From: Kocuria carniphila
GTDB lineage: Bacteria; Actinomycetota; Actinomycetes; Actinomycetales; Micrococcaceae
Length of the DNA stretch: 64,000 bases
NCBI RefSeq assembly: GCF_004136555.1
Contig: NZ_NOIT01000008.1
Coordinates: 62,001-126,000, forward strand
Direction of reading: 5' to 3'
The notes under the pieces are model-generated. The model saw only the letters and a program-made list of their open reading frames with translations, did no database searches and was not told the origin of the DNA. A program made the position numbers and the translations under genes. Positions 36,827 to 45,539 of the stretch are shown here, one piece after another; the first letter of the stretch is position 1, and each line of letters opens with the position of its first letter.

Positions 36827-37180
36827 ATGTTCCGCCTCCTGATAGTGGTCAGCATCCACATCCGGAACTTCCTGCGCCGCTACATGCCCACCAACATCCT
36901 CGCTGACCTCATACGGACCAGACGCGGCATGAAGTGGGGGCCAGCAGCGATGATGCTGGCCATCCCGTACTTTGCCGCCGCCGTCTGGTTCGTCGGCCTG
37001 ATAGATCAGGGAGCGCCAGGCTGGCTGCACCTACTCGTCCTGCTGACGATCTGGAACGGGTTCAAGATGCTCTGGCTCGGACCTGCAAGCGTCGCTTGGC
37101 TCACCCGAGCCCGCCTCCGTGAGGCCGCTGCACGTCGACGACAGCAGCGAGCCGCCCCGCTGTCAGGCTCGACCGTCTAG
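36827..37180 (+). CDS. Small membrane protein of mobile elements
   Basis: A 117-aa protein with a basic N-terminus (MPTNILADLIRTRRGMKWG), two hydrophobic segments (about 40-60 and 65-85) and a basic C-terminal tail. Similar small proteins occur near relaxase genes on Micrococcales elements and are often labelled sulfate permease without evidence. GAGAGGAG precedes the ATG at 36827. The function is unknown. Position suggests a passenger or conjugation accessory gene. Confidence 0.7.
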   Translation: MFRLLIVVSIHIRNFLRRYMPTNILADLIRTRRGMKWGPAAMMLAIPYFAAAVWFVGLIDQGAPGWLHLLVLLTIWNGFKMLWLGPASVAWLTRARLREAAARRRQQRAAPLSGSTV

Positions 37181-37267
37181 CCAGACGAACCCGAGGACCT
37201 TGACGCTGCGTCGCTCAGACGCCCGAGAACCGCAGTCATGTCGGGCACCTGCCGTAGAATTTCACCT

Positions 37268-40200
37268 ATGTCATCTGATCGACCGGCGCGGCAACCAGCA
37301 CCGAGTTCTGCCGTGCCCGTCCTTCGGAGTCTCGGACCCGCGTACGAAGAGGACCTCCACGGACGCAACGCTGCCGTCCTCCTCGACGTCCTAACTGACA
37401 AGTCCGCAACAGCCGCGAAGAACATCGCTCTAGCGGGTCACTACGGCAGTGGCAAAAGCAGCGTCATCCTTGGTGTCCAGGAGGGTTTAGACGAACGCAG
37501 TACCAAGTGGGTCAACTTGTCGTTGTCCAGCCTGGGAATCGATGACACGAAGCGGGTACGCATCCAGCAGGACGGGTCGCTTGCGCCCTTGACGAACCTC
37601 ATCCAGAAGGAGATCGTCAAGCAGCTCCTCTATCGGAAGCCGCCTTCGGACATGCCGGGGTCAAGGTACTTTCGCATCGACTCATTCAAACCTTGGCCAG
37701 CCTTGATGTGGGGCGGTGTCGTTGCAGTCGGATTCTTCGTAGTGGCCGTTCTTCTTGGGCTGGTCAATCGCATCGAAGACGTGGCACCCGCGAGCGTGGT
37801 CGACAGTCATTCGTGGGTAGCTTGGGCCACTGTCGGCGCCCTCGGAGCGTTCGTGGGCGGAGTCTGGTTCTTAGGCCTCCGCGTCCTTCAGAACCGGATA
37901 CGAGTGGAGAGCGTCTCCGCCGGCGGAGCAGCGGTCAAGCTGAGCGCGAAAGAAAACTCGTACTTCGACGAGTACCTGGACGAGATTGTCTACTTCTTCC
38001 AGCGGACGAAGACCAAGGTCGCGATCTTTGAGGATCTAGACCGGTTCAAGGACCCGCACATCTTCGAGACCCTGCGGGAGCTAAACACCGTCTTGAACAA
38101 CTCCGAGCAGATCAAGTCACGGCCGATTCAGTTCGTCTACGCAGTCCGGGACAGCATCTTCGAGGAAATTCAAGTAGACACAGAATCCGACGGTGAAGAT
38201 ACCAAGACTTCGGCCCTCCATGCGTCTGCGTTGGAGTCTGCACCTTCGGCGAACAGGACGAAGTTTTTCGACCTGGTAGTGCCGATGGTTCCGTTCATCA
38301 CCCACCGTTCGGCACGGGACCTGCTCGCGGCCGAGTTCTCCAAAGCGGACCACCAGCCGTCTACCGCATTGGTCAACCTTGTCGGCGCCCATCTGACCGA
38401 CATGCGCGTAATCCGCAACATCAGAAACGAGTACGAGATCTATCGCGCATCCGTGCTCGGCGAGAATGGGCTCAAAGGACTTACCGCAGACCGCCTGTTC
38501 GCGATGATGGTTTACAAGAACCTGCACCTGGAAGACTTCGAAGCCATCCGGCTCGGCACAAGCAAGATCGACGAGGCACACCGGGCCTTCCACAAGATGG
38601 TCGAGTATCAAACTCGACATCAAGCGGTGCGCAGCAAGACGGCGCAGAACCGAGTGAGGACAAAAGCTCTCTGGGACAAGCATGCGCAGACAGCCGGGGA
38701 GCGGCTACAAGAGGTGCTGCCGATCGTCTACCGAGCGACAGGGCGCGGAGGTAAGCCGGTCCTTCGATACCAGTCGCAGGACTACCAACTGTCAGACCTG
38801 ACATCAGGTGACTTCTGGAGGTCGTTGTACGAGAATCGCGACTCGGTACATCTCCTTCGCTCAGGATACAGCGGCATCGAACTGTCATTCGACGAACTGA
38901 TCTCGCTGACCGGGACTGGGACGGATGGGTTGGACGACGCCGTGGACGCTGATGTTGCCCGCCTTCAGCGCGACTCCCGGGTGGCACTTGAGACTAAAGA
39001 CTTCGTCACGAAGTCCACGATGGCGGAACTTATCGCTAGGACGGACCTCGTCATGCCAACCACGGATGGCGACGAAAGCAATTTGGACTCCGTCATCAGC
39101 GAACTTGTATCTCCTTTGGGGCGCGATCTGCTGGCTAAGGGCTACATCGACGAGAACTTCACTCTGTACTGCTCGGACTACCATGACATCGCGATCAGCG
39201 TGAGTGCGATGAACTTCATCCTTCACTGCGTCCAAGCCGATCGCGCAGCTCCCCACTTTCACTTCGATGAGGCTAGCTCGATCGAAGCAGTTGAGAAGGA
39301 GATGGGTTCCCGCTTCCTCGACGGCGAAAGTGTCTTTAACGTCGAAGTATTTGACTACTACTTGCTTGCACGTCCCGAACACCTCGACAAGGCCATCGAT
39401 AAGCTCGCCGTGCGTTCGGGGGATGACTCCTCTTTCCTCGACGCCTACATGATAGACGGCGAATCTCGCGATGGGTTCATAAGTCGATTGGCGCCGCGCT
39501 GGGACGGTGTTTTCATTCATCTGGTCGAGAAGGCACCGCTAGAACTCGAAGTAGTCGTGGCCCTCGTTGATGCGGCTATCACGAGCGCCGCGCAGGACAC
39601 AGACTACGAAGCGTCTGACCAGGTCGCGGAGTTCGTGTCGGAGCACTACGCCCAGATGCAGGCATTTGTTGGCGAGACGGACGCGGTGAAGGCGACCGAC
39701 CTGATTGCTCTTCTGCGTCGTCTCGGCGCGCAGATAAGCGATCTCGGTGTGCTCGGAGAGACACAGCGCAAGGCGGCGGTGGCCGCAGGCCTTTACCCGG
39801 TCACGCGGATGAACCTGTCGGTCGCTCTCGGCGAAAGCACCGGTCTAGTGCTTGACGTCATGAACGCTGCCGATGACTCGGTCTACAGGCATGTGCTCGC
39901 GAACCTGGACGACTACCTTGACATCCTCCAAGACGACGAGGTGACCGTCGAGAGTCCAGACGCATTCGTTGCTGTGCTCGGTGACGTCGCAGATTCAGCC
40001 GAGTTTGCCGTGCGCCTCGTCGCGGCACGTGCGGCGGACTCCTGCGAAGTTGCCGACCTGACGGACCTCGACGACGGAGCATGGGGACAAGTGGTGTCGG
40101 CAGGTCGGTTCGCGCCGACTGTCTGGAACGTGAGCCACTTCGTCAGCAAGTTCGGAGTCAACGAAGAACTGATCGAGAACCTCGGCACCGTCAACCTCAC

Positions 40201-40942
40201 CAAGGCCGAGGAAGTAGAAGAAGAGCCCAGGCTGGAGCTTGCATATGCACTGGCCAACTCCGGTGCGTTGGAGTCGACAGCAGCCGTCCGCCTACTCGGG
40301 CAGCTCGACCTGGCCGACGGCTTGGACCCCGAACACTTGTCCGATGTCGGCCTCGCCCTCCTTCCGGCGCTGCTAGAGAAGGACCTGGTGCCCGATACCG
40401 CCGACACGTACGCCCTCGTGAGTGACCGCCCGTTCGCATTCCGCGAGGAGTACTTCGCAGCGTCCAAGCAACTGGCGTCGTACGTATGCGAGTTGGAGTT
40501 GTCGAGCGACGATCTGGCTCAAGTGATGCGGAGTCGACGCCTGACACCAGCTGTGAAGCGCGCGATCGCCGACGACGTAGATTTCGTCACTGATCGTCTG
40601 TCCCGGCAGAGCGTGATCGCGTTTTGCCAGTGGGCAAGCAAAGGCAACAACGTCTCTGTTGAACTACTAGTCAAGCTTGCCGAGGCTGGTGCGCCGGCCG
40701 AGCACGTTCTGGGTCTGCTAGAGCCGCATCTCCCCGACATAGAACTCGGGCTACTAGATCAAATCCTGCTCGGATTGGGCGACGACTATGAGCCTCTGAC
40801 CAGAACCGGTTACCATCGTCCGCACTTGAAGGACCGCGACGGAACTGAGGAACTGCTCAAAGCGTTGCAGAGTCGCAACAGAGTCAGTTCCTTCGGTCCA
40901 GCAAAACTACTCGGCGGAATCCGAGTCAACATGCGGCACTGA
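37268..40942 (+). CDS. KAP/YobI-like membrane-inserted P-loop NTPase
   Basis: A very large NTPase of 1,224 aa. Walker A GHYGSGKSS is at 57-65, and Walker B with the KAP-type signature VAIFEDLDRF is at 251-260. Two transmembrane helices (about 145-166 and 183-204) are inserted between Walker A and B. That arrangement is the hallmark of KAP P-loop NTPases and of the related YobI group, some of which exclude phages. The remaining 900 residues are acidic and helical, without a recognised domain. ATG 37268 is chosen; one ten codons upstream is possible. A defence role is inferred from family and context. Confidence 0.82.
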   Translation: MSSDRPARQPAPSSAVPVLRSLGPAYEEDLHGRNAAVLLDVLTDKSATAAKNIALAGHYGSGKSSVILGVQEGLDERSTKWVNLSLSSLGIDDTKRVRIQQDGSLAPLTNLIQKEIVKQLLYRKPPSDMPGSRYFRIDSFKPWPALMWGGVVAVGFFVVAVLLGLVNRIEDVAPASVVDSHSWVAWATVGALGAFVGGVWFLGLRVLQNRIRVESVSAGGAAVKLSAKENSYFDEYLDEIVYFFQRTKTKVAIFEDLDRFKDPHIFETLRELNTVLNNSEQIKSRPIQFVYAVRDSIFEEIQVDTESDGEDTKTSALHASALESAPSANRTKFFDLVVPMVPFITHRSARDLLAAEFSKADHQPSTALVNLVGAHLTDMRVIRNIRNEYEIYRASVLGENGLKGLTADRLFAMMVYKNLHLEDFEAIRLGTSKIDEAHRAFHKMVEYQTRHQAVRSKTAQNRVRTKALWDKHAQTAGERLQEVLPIVYRATGRGGKPVLRYQSQDYQLSDLTSGDFWRSLYENRDSVHLLRSGYSGIELSFDELISLTGTGTDGLDDAVDADVARLQRDSRVALETKDFVTKSTMAELIARTDLVMPTTDGDESNLDSVISELVSPLGRDLLAKGYIDENFTLYCSDYHDIAISVSAMNFILHCVQADRAAPHFHFDEASSIEAVEKEMGSRFLDGESVFNVEVFDYYLLARPEHLDKAIDKLAVRSGDDSSFLDAYMIDGESRDGFISRLAPRWDGVFIHLVEKAPLELEVVVALVDAAITSAAQDTDYEASDQVAEFVSEHYAQMQAFVGETDAVKATDLIALLRRLGAQISDLGVLGETQRKAAVAAGLYPVTRMNLSVALGESTGLVLDVMNAADDSVYRHVLANLDDYLDILQDDEVTVESPDAFVAVLGDVADSAEFAVRLVAARAADSCEVADLTDLDDGAWGQVVSAGRFAPTVWNVSHFVSKFGVNEELIENLGTVNLTKAEEVEEEPRLELAYALANSGALESTAAVRLLGQLDLADGLDPEHLSDVGLALLPALLEKDLVPDTADTYALVSDRPFAFREEYFAASKQLASYVCELELSSDDLAQVMRSRRLTPAVKRAIADDVDFVTDRLSRQSVIAFCQWASKGNNVSVELLVKLAEAGAPAEHVLGLLEPHLPDIELGLLDQILLGLGDDYEPLTRTGYHRPHLKDRDGTEELLKALQSRNRVSSFGPAKLLGGIRVNMRH

Positions 40943-41037
40943 TAATGACAGACATTTTGACCGTAATTTAGATAGACCCGGGTAGCTTGCTTGGCTAAAG
41001 ACCGGGATGATGCCAGAGGGCTGAGAAGGATATCGGT

Positions 41038-41565
41038 ATGCGCCTTGTTGATTTCACTGACCTGGCGCAACGATGTCGCGAGAGCGGTTACGGCCTCACA
41101 GAGTTCCAACGACAAGACATGGTCGCCGACCTGCGCTGGCCGGCCGATGTCATCGAGCAGTGGATCTACGACCACGCAGGCAATGCTTCCTTCCTCCGAG
41201 ATTATGAGAACGTCGATCTCGCACAGGTCGACTGGCAGGTTGAAGCGCTGCCAGTTGACACGTTCATGAAGATGCAAACTGGACCATCGGACCGGAATGC
41301 TATTGAGGTCGTCGCGGACGATCCAGATCATTGGATCTCCGTGCGTAACCAAGGCCAGCACCTGGGCGTGGGACTCGCCTGGGAGGTTCACGGCACTTGG
41401 AAGCGTTGGCCGATCGTCATAGATCAGGCGCTGCTTCACCCCGCATCGAGCGGCGTTCAACTTGTGGAAGGACGCACTCGCGTCGGCATCCTGCGCGGTC
41501 GTCAGCGGCAAGGAAAGCTCGTCGCCAACATGCATCTGGCTTGGGTCGGTCGCCAATTTGGATGA
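41038..41565 (+). CDS. Unknown protein next to the KAP-like NTPase, possibly ParB-like
   Basis: A 175-aa soluble protein encoded 95 bases after the NTPase gene on the same strand. The C-terminal half (WPIVIDQALL, LVEGRTRVGILRGR, then HLAWVGRQ) recalls the ParB/sulfiredoxin-like fold, where a conserved Glu-Gly-x-x-Arg loop binds nucleotide, but the resemblance is weak. The N-terminal region (LTEFQRQDMVADLRWPADVIEQWIYDH) shows no known domain. It is likely a partner of the NTPase, since nothing else shares the transcript. Confidence 0.65.
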   Translation: MRLVDFTDLAQRCRESGYGLTEFQRQDMVADLRWPADVIEQWIYDHAGNASFLRDYENVDLAQVDWQVEALPVDTFMKMQTGPSDRNAIEVVADDPDHWISVRNQGQHLGVGLAWEVHGTWKRWPIVIDQALLHPASSGVQLVEGRTRVGILRGRQRQGKLVANMHLAWVGRQFG

Positions 41566-41587
41566 CATCGTCCCTCTCCGAACTTGA

Positions 41588-42013
41588 CTAGAGAGACGGA
41601 CGGCGGCCACGTTGGCGAATCGTCCCGCCAGAAGTGACGACCGCAGAGCGCACCGTCTCGTCACCGACACCCAACTTGGCAGCGACCTCTTCGAGCGTCA
41701 TGCCCTTCTCGTACAGCCGCGCAGCTTCTCGACGCCCGCGCTCATCCAGACCACGACGACGCACCGCGACACCTGCCTGTGCAGCGAGCCGATGCACAGT
41801 CGTGCGATGTATCCCGAACCGCCGCACCAGCTTGTCGACCGGTACTCCCTTGGCGTACTGCTCCGCCAGCGCAGCCCGATTCGGGACACTCAAACGGGTT
41901 TGAGGACGAGGCGAATTCTTCGTGACCGGGCCGCGCACATCCTCGATAGGCTGACGCTCAGGACGCGACACCGAGCGCCGCGTTCCCCTCAGAACCCGGC
42001 GAATCAGCGTCAT
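41588..42013 (-). CDS. Helix-turn-helix protein (resolvase-type HTH)
   Basis: A 141-aa basic protein with two tandem HTH motifs: QYAKGVPVDKLVRRFGIHRTTVHRLA and RLYEKGMTLEEVAAKLGVGDETVRSA. These resemble the DNA-binding end of serine recombinases, but without a catalytic domain. ATG 42013 is chosen; a GTG at 42055 adds 14 residues. It is convergent with the 41038 gene. It may be a regulator or the remnant of a recombinase system. Confidence 0.65.
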   Translation of the reverse strand: MTLIRRVLRGTRRSVSRPERQPIEDVRGPVTKNSPRPQTRLSVPNRAALAEQYAKGVPVDKLVRRFGIHRTTVHRLAAQAGVAVRRRGLDERGRREAARLYEKGMTLEEVAAKLGVGDETVRSAVVTSGGTIRQRGRRPSL

Positions 42014-42064
42014 GAGGGGCTTGCGCGGGTTTGAGAACCACCCAGCGAGGTGCACCTCAGGCGC

Positions 42065-42114
42065 AAGGCCCGAACCTTTATCGCACTGTTTTCATTGCTT
42101 GAGGTTCGGGCCTT
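42065..42114. terminator. Hairpin upstream of the HTH gene
   Basis: A perfect 13-bp stem (42065-42077 with 42102-42114) and 24-base loop, followed by CTTTCT on the + strand. It resembles a terminator but lies in the promoter side of the - strand HTH gene, so it may insulate the neighbouring - strand unit. Confidence 0.55.
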
Positions 42115-42222
42115 TCTCATGCGCGACCAGGGTGCTCGCGCGAATTTTCAGCCCATGTTTATGGGTGGAACCTTGCACGAACGACATGCCTATGACACTC
42201 GGATCAGAGCGTCAATAAGAAA

Positions 42223-42248
42223 TCCCCATCCACAGGTGCGGATGGGGA
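42223..42248 (-). terminator. Terminator of the RelA/SpoT-domain gene pair
   Basis: A 9-bp stem TCCCCATCC/GGATGGGGA with an 8-base loop; on the - strand it is followed by TTTCTTATT. It lies 35 bases after the stop of the 88-aa gene. Confidence 0.75.
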
Positions 42249-42282
42249 CTTCCTGATCTTCGAAGAAGACTTGGAAACGTAG

Positions 42283-42549
42283 CTAGAAGCTCAGGGCCAT
42301 AGCTTTTTTCATGAGAGATTGAGAGGCGCCTTCAAAATAGTTGGCATGAGTAAATTTGATGGTCTCCAACGAGTCAGAGCCCACCAAGACCACATCAATC
42401 TGCGTCTCGTCCTGGTGCTGTTGCTCCATCGCGGAGTACGCAGTGGTTGCTCTGGCCACGTCAGAACCAAAGTCTTCTTGGTGCACCAACTTGCCGTGGG
42501 CATGGTCAAACACCAGCAAGAAGTGGCGAATGGGCTGCGCCTTAGCCAT
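42283..42549 (-). CDS. Small partner protein of the RelA/SpoT-domain gene
   Basis: An 88-aa protein (begins MAKAQPIRHFLLVFDHAHG; contains VVLVGSDSLETIKFTHANYFEG) separated by two bases from the preceding alarmone-synthetase-like gene and sharing its terminator. Small proteins of this type recur next to RelA/SpoT-domain genes to my knowledge, which suggests an antitoxin or regulator. No DNA-binding or membrane motif is visible. The antitoxin role is inference from the pair layout. Confidence 0.7.
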   Translation of the reverse strand: MAKAQPIRHFLLVFDHAHGKLVHQEDFGSDVARATTAYSAMEQQHQDETQIDVVLVGSDSLETIKFTHANYFEGASQSLMKKAMALSF

Positions 42550-42551
42550 AG

Positions 42552-43304
42552 CTAGATCCTTTCATCGAGGGGCAACTCCTGCTGCACCCCCTGGGCGGCA
42601 CGAAGAACATGCATAGACCTCCGTGCCTCACTTAGAGTCTCACTGTACCTTTTTTGAAGATCATGTGGTATGGGCTTCTTCATATCGGTCAAGAAGTAGA
42701 TATCTGCCACTACGGCGAGGAACTCCTGGACTGGATGATCACCATCCTGCTTGAAGTTGCGTCCCAAATCTTTGGAGAACCCCTCTGAAGTCTCGGCCCA
42801 CTCATGCATGGATTGAGTCCTTAACTGCACCTCAACGGGCAGCCCACTGGGTTGCGTCTTAAGGACTATATGTACTGCCCTGTACCCCGAGATGCGGGGG
42901 ATTTCCACGTAGTCAAGTACACGGAGTATTTGACTCTGGCGGCGATCCTTGATCGAAGCCTCGAACAGCCTAGGAGATTCTAGGTCATCAAGGACTACGC
43001 GGCAGCCACCGATGTCGTGCATCGTGAGGAGATTAAGCGTCGTCTCCCGCGCAGTGAGTTTCTCAATGATTGTGGGAACCTTCTTGAGTCTCTGAGACAC
43101 CTTCACGGGCAGGCCAACATCCCGGGCATAGCGCCGCAACCAGTTGTTGACGTTCACAGTCGGAGAGCTGAAACATGCGCGGTACTGCTCCACTACTCGA
43201 AGAGCAAGCTCGTAATCGTGGTGGGGCAAATCTCCACGATGATAGGCGCGAATCCTGGAACCAGCTTTCTTCACTTGCTTGCGCGTGGGTAGCTGGTTCT
43301 GCAT
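42552..43304 (-). CDS. RelA/SpoT-domain protein, toxSAS/CapRel-like
   Basis: A 250-aa single-domain (pp)pGpp-synthetase-fold protein. Conserved elements are RLKKVPTIIEKL, MHDIGGCRVVL, a Tyr/Gly region EIPRISGYRAVHIVL, and VEVQLRTQSMHEWAET. These match the small toxic alarmone synthetases (toxSAS, CapRel) that make ppApp or pyrophosphorylate tRNA 3' ends and block growth during phage attack. There is no HD hydrolase, TGS or ACT domain. ATG 43304 gives the family-like beginning. Pairing with the 88-aa gene suggests a toxin-antitoxin or abortive-infection unit. The base composition is low-GC for this genome. Confidence 0.83.
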   Translation of the reverse strand: MQNQLPTRKQVKKAGSRIRAYHRGDLPHHDYELALRVVEQYRACFSSPTVNVNNWLRRYARDVGLPVKVSQRLKKVPTIIEKLTARETTLNLLTMHDIGGCRVVLDDLESPRLFEASIKDRRQSQILRVLDYVEIPRISGYRAVHIVLKTQPSGLPVEVQLRTQSMHEWAETSEGFSKDLGRNFKQDGDHPVQEFLAVVADIYFLTDMKKPIPHDLQKRYSETLSEARRSMHVLRAAQGVQQELPLDERI

Positions 43305-43485
43305 GTCCCAAGAGTAACCCGCAACGTCCTCGGAATTGTTGGGGGTGACCAAGCCCCCGCCGCACTGCAATGAGCGGTTGGAGCGCTGATGGTTTGACGC
43401 GGTGCGATGCGGGACTGGGCAAGTGTAATTTTGATGCGCCGAGCCGTGGATCTTGCGCCAATGTCGCGATAACCAGACCCATTCT

Positions 43486-44250
43486 TTACCCTAGGGCACT
43501 CACCAGCGCGGGTAGCGCCTGACCGGCCGTGGCACGCCAGGTGTGGTCCGCGCTGGCCGACACCTCCGAGACCCGGGGGTTGATTTCAACAACGGGCACA
43601 CCGCGTGCACCGGCGAAGTCCGGGATGCTCGCGGCGGGGTACACCAGGCCCGAGGTGCCCACGACCAGCACGAGATCCGCTTCTTGCGCGGCCTCGACAG
43701 AGTCCTGGAACGCCCTCTCCGGCAGGGCCTCGCCAAACCACACGACACCGGGGCGGACCAGTCCACCACACTGATGGCATGCGGGTGGGTCGAGCTGAGC
43801 CACGGGTTCCGTAATGGGCGGATAACCGGTGTCGGCGGGGGCACCGCAACCGGCGCAGCGCAGGGCGAAGAGGTCGCCGTGGACGTGGGCGAGAACCGTA
43901 GCGCCCGCCCGTTCATGCAGGGCGTCCACATTCTGGGTGGAAATTCGCAGATCGATACCGGGGCGAGCCTGCCATTGCGCAAGTGCCAGGTGACCGGGGT
44001 GCGGCTCGGTGCCGCGCACGAGGGACGCGCGCCACGCGTACCAGGCCCAACACTGGGCGGGGTCTTCCTCCCAGGCCTCCGGGGTGGCGAGTTCCACCGG
44101 GTCAAAACGCTCCCACAGTCCGGTCTGGGCATCGCGGAAGGTCGGAACACCGGACTCGACGGACATCCCTGCTCCGGTCAGAACCGTCACCCGCCGTGCC
44201 GAGCGGGCGAGGTCGAGGATTTCTGGGGGTACCCGATCGGAGGAAGGCAT
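43486..44250 (-). CDS. cobB: NAD-dependent protein deacylase (sirtuin, Sir2 family)
   Basis: A 254-aa sirtuin that removes acyl groups from lysines using NAD. The NAD site GAGMSVESGVPTFR is near residue 26, with TQNVDALHERAG, the catalytic His in LAHVHGDLF, four zinc cysteines (C-x2-C ... C-x2-C) and VGTSGLVYPAA. Its motifs are those of class III housekeeping bacterial CobB proteins, not the divergent SIR2 domains of defence systems. Its composition matches the core genome, so it marks the resumption of chromosomal sequence. Confidence 0.92.
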   Translation of the reverse strand: MPSSDRVPPEILDLARSARRVTVLTGAGMSVESGVPTFRDAQTGLWERFDPVELATPEAWEEDPAQCWAWYAWRASLVRGTEPHPGHLALAQWQARPGIDLRISTQNVDALHERAGATVLAHVHGDLFALRCAGCGAPADTGYPPITEPVAQLDPPACHQCGGLVRPGVVWFGEALPERAFQDSVEAAQEADLVLVVGTSGLVYPAASIPDFAGARGVPVVEINPRVSEVSASADHTWRATAGQALPALVSALG

Positions 44251-44327
44251 GCTCCTCAGGCTAGATCATGACCTCATTGCGACCCATGCAGCAGTATGTG
44301 ATCCTCCCGGTGCGCCATGATGGATGT

Positions 44328-45539
44328 ATGCCACCGTCCGCAGCATCGCCGCCACGCAGCATGTCACAGCGCGTGAAGCAGAACGTGGCCCGGTTGGAAT
44401 CTCCGGGTCGGATCCCCGGCATCGATCTGGCCCGTGGCTTGGCGATCCTGGGCATGTACGTGGCTCACCTCACTGTGGTTACATCCCTGGAATGGTCCCG
44501 ACCGCAGACCTGGCTCGGGGTGGTCGAGGGCAGGTCCGCCATTCTGTTCGCAACCCTCGCCGGTGTGTCCTTGGGGCTCATGGGCTCCAGGATGCGGGCG
44601 CAAGCCGGCGAACACGATGCGGCGCGCGCCCAACGCAAGCCCATCATGATCCGCGCGGTACTCATCTGGACCCTCGGGCTGCTTCTGCTCAGCCTTGACA
44701 TCCCTGTGTTCGTGGTGCTTCCGGCCTACGGTCTCCTCTTGATGATCGGCGCGTTCCTGGTCACATGGTCCGGGCGGGCACTCGCCATCACGGCGGCGCT
44801 CACGGCGGCTGTCGCGCCATTTGTCGTCGCGTTGATCGACAGCGGGGGCCAACCCGAACGGGGAAGTGCTGCGGAACTCGTCTCCGACGTGCTCGGGTGG
44901 AATTACCCCTTTGTGGTGTGGCTGGCGTTCGTGGCCGCGGGGATCATCGCGGGGCGGGTGATCCGCCGCGGAATCGGCCCCACGGTGTTGTTGCTCGTGT
45001 CCGGGGTGGCACTCTCGGTGCTCGGTTACGCGGTGCTCGGCCCGGTAGGCAACCAGGTGATTGCTCGCTATGGGGCGGATCTCCCGGCCGGCTCGACCTT
45101 CTGGGCACTGTCGGTTTTTCGCGACGACCCCCACTCGAACGGGGTGGGGGAGGCGTTCGGCTCGGGAGGTTTCGCTCTTGCGGTCCTCGCGGTGTCCGTT
45201 CTCGCCGCGACGACGTCGCTGCGCTGGCTTCTGTGGCCGGTACGGGTCATCGGGTCCATGCCTTTGACGGCATACACGGCGCACCTGCTCGTCTGGGGCA
45301 TCTGGATCATGGTCACACCGGGAGTGGGTTCCGACATCCACCGGTTGCATGGATTCCTGGCGCTCGATCCGTTCTGGCCGATCACCCTGGGAGTCACGGC
45401 GGGCTGTATTGCCTGGACTTTGATCTGGGGGAAGGGTCCGATGGAGCAGCTCGTTCATGTGGTATCAACCGGGGCGGGGGAGCCCAGCGGGTTGGTTGAT
45501 GGCAGCAGCCCCGCGCCGGGCAAGGAACGCGGACTATAG
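44328..45539 (+). CDS. Polytopic membrane protein, HGSNAT/DUF1624-like acyltransferase
   Basis: A 403-aa protein with about ten helices and the N-terminal signature RIPGIDLARGLAILGMYVAHL, seen in DUF1624/DUF418 membrane acyltransferase-like proteins. A second landmark is PVRVIGSMPLTAYTAHLLVWG in the C-terminal half. It may acylate a cell-envelope glycan or lipid; the substrate is unknown. ATG 44328 is chosen, with ATG 44361 as an alternative. Its stop overlaps the stop of the convergent oxidoreductase gene in the palindrome CTATAG. Confidence 0.8.
   Translation: MPPSAASPPRSMSQRVKQNVARLESPGRIPGIDLARGLAILGMYVAHLTVVTSLEWSRPQTWLGVVEGRSAILFATLAGVSLGLMGSRMRAQAGEHDAARAQRKPIMIRAVLIWTLGLLLLSLDIPVFVVLPAYGLLLMIGAFLVTWSGRALAITAALTAAVAPFVVALIDSGGQPERGSAAELVSDVLGWNYPFVVWLAFVAAGIIAGRVIRRGIGPTVLLLVSGVALSVLGYAVLGPVGNQVIARYGADLPAGSTFWALSVFRDDPHSNGVGEAFGSGGFALAVLAVSVLAATTSLRWLLWPVRVIGSMPLTAYTAHLLVWGIWIMVTPGVGSDIHRLHGFLALDPFWPITLGVTAGCIAWTLIWGKGPMEQLVHVVSTGAGEPSGLVDGSSPAPGKERGL

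Larger units (their letters stand above)
18984..43485. mobile_element. Mosaic genomic island inserted next to tRNA-Lys
   Basis: The region starts directly after the tRNA with integrase, regulator, excisionase-like and primase genes. It continues through a composite transposon, a MobF relaxase gene, a fragment of another MobF gene, and defence-like cassettes. Core-like genes with core-like composition resume at the sirtuin gene. The right border is approximate: I find no convincing copy of the tRNA 3' end near 43 kb, so the island may be several elements or a decayed one. Confidence 0.75.

Noticed and set aside
43486-44250. The Sir2-family gene at the island edge as part of a SIR2 defence system
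   Set aside because: It carries the complete housekeeping sirtuin motifs, including four zinc cysteines, and its composition matches the core genome; no defence partner is adjacent.
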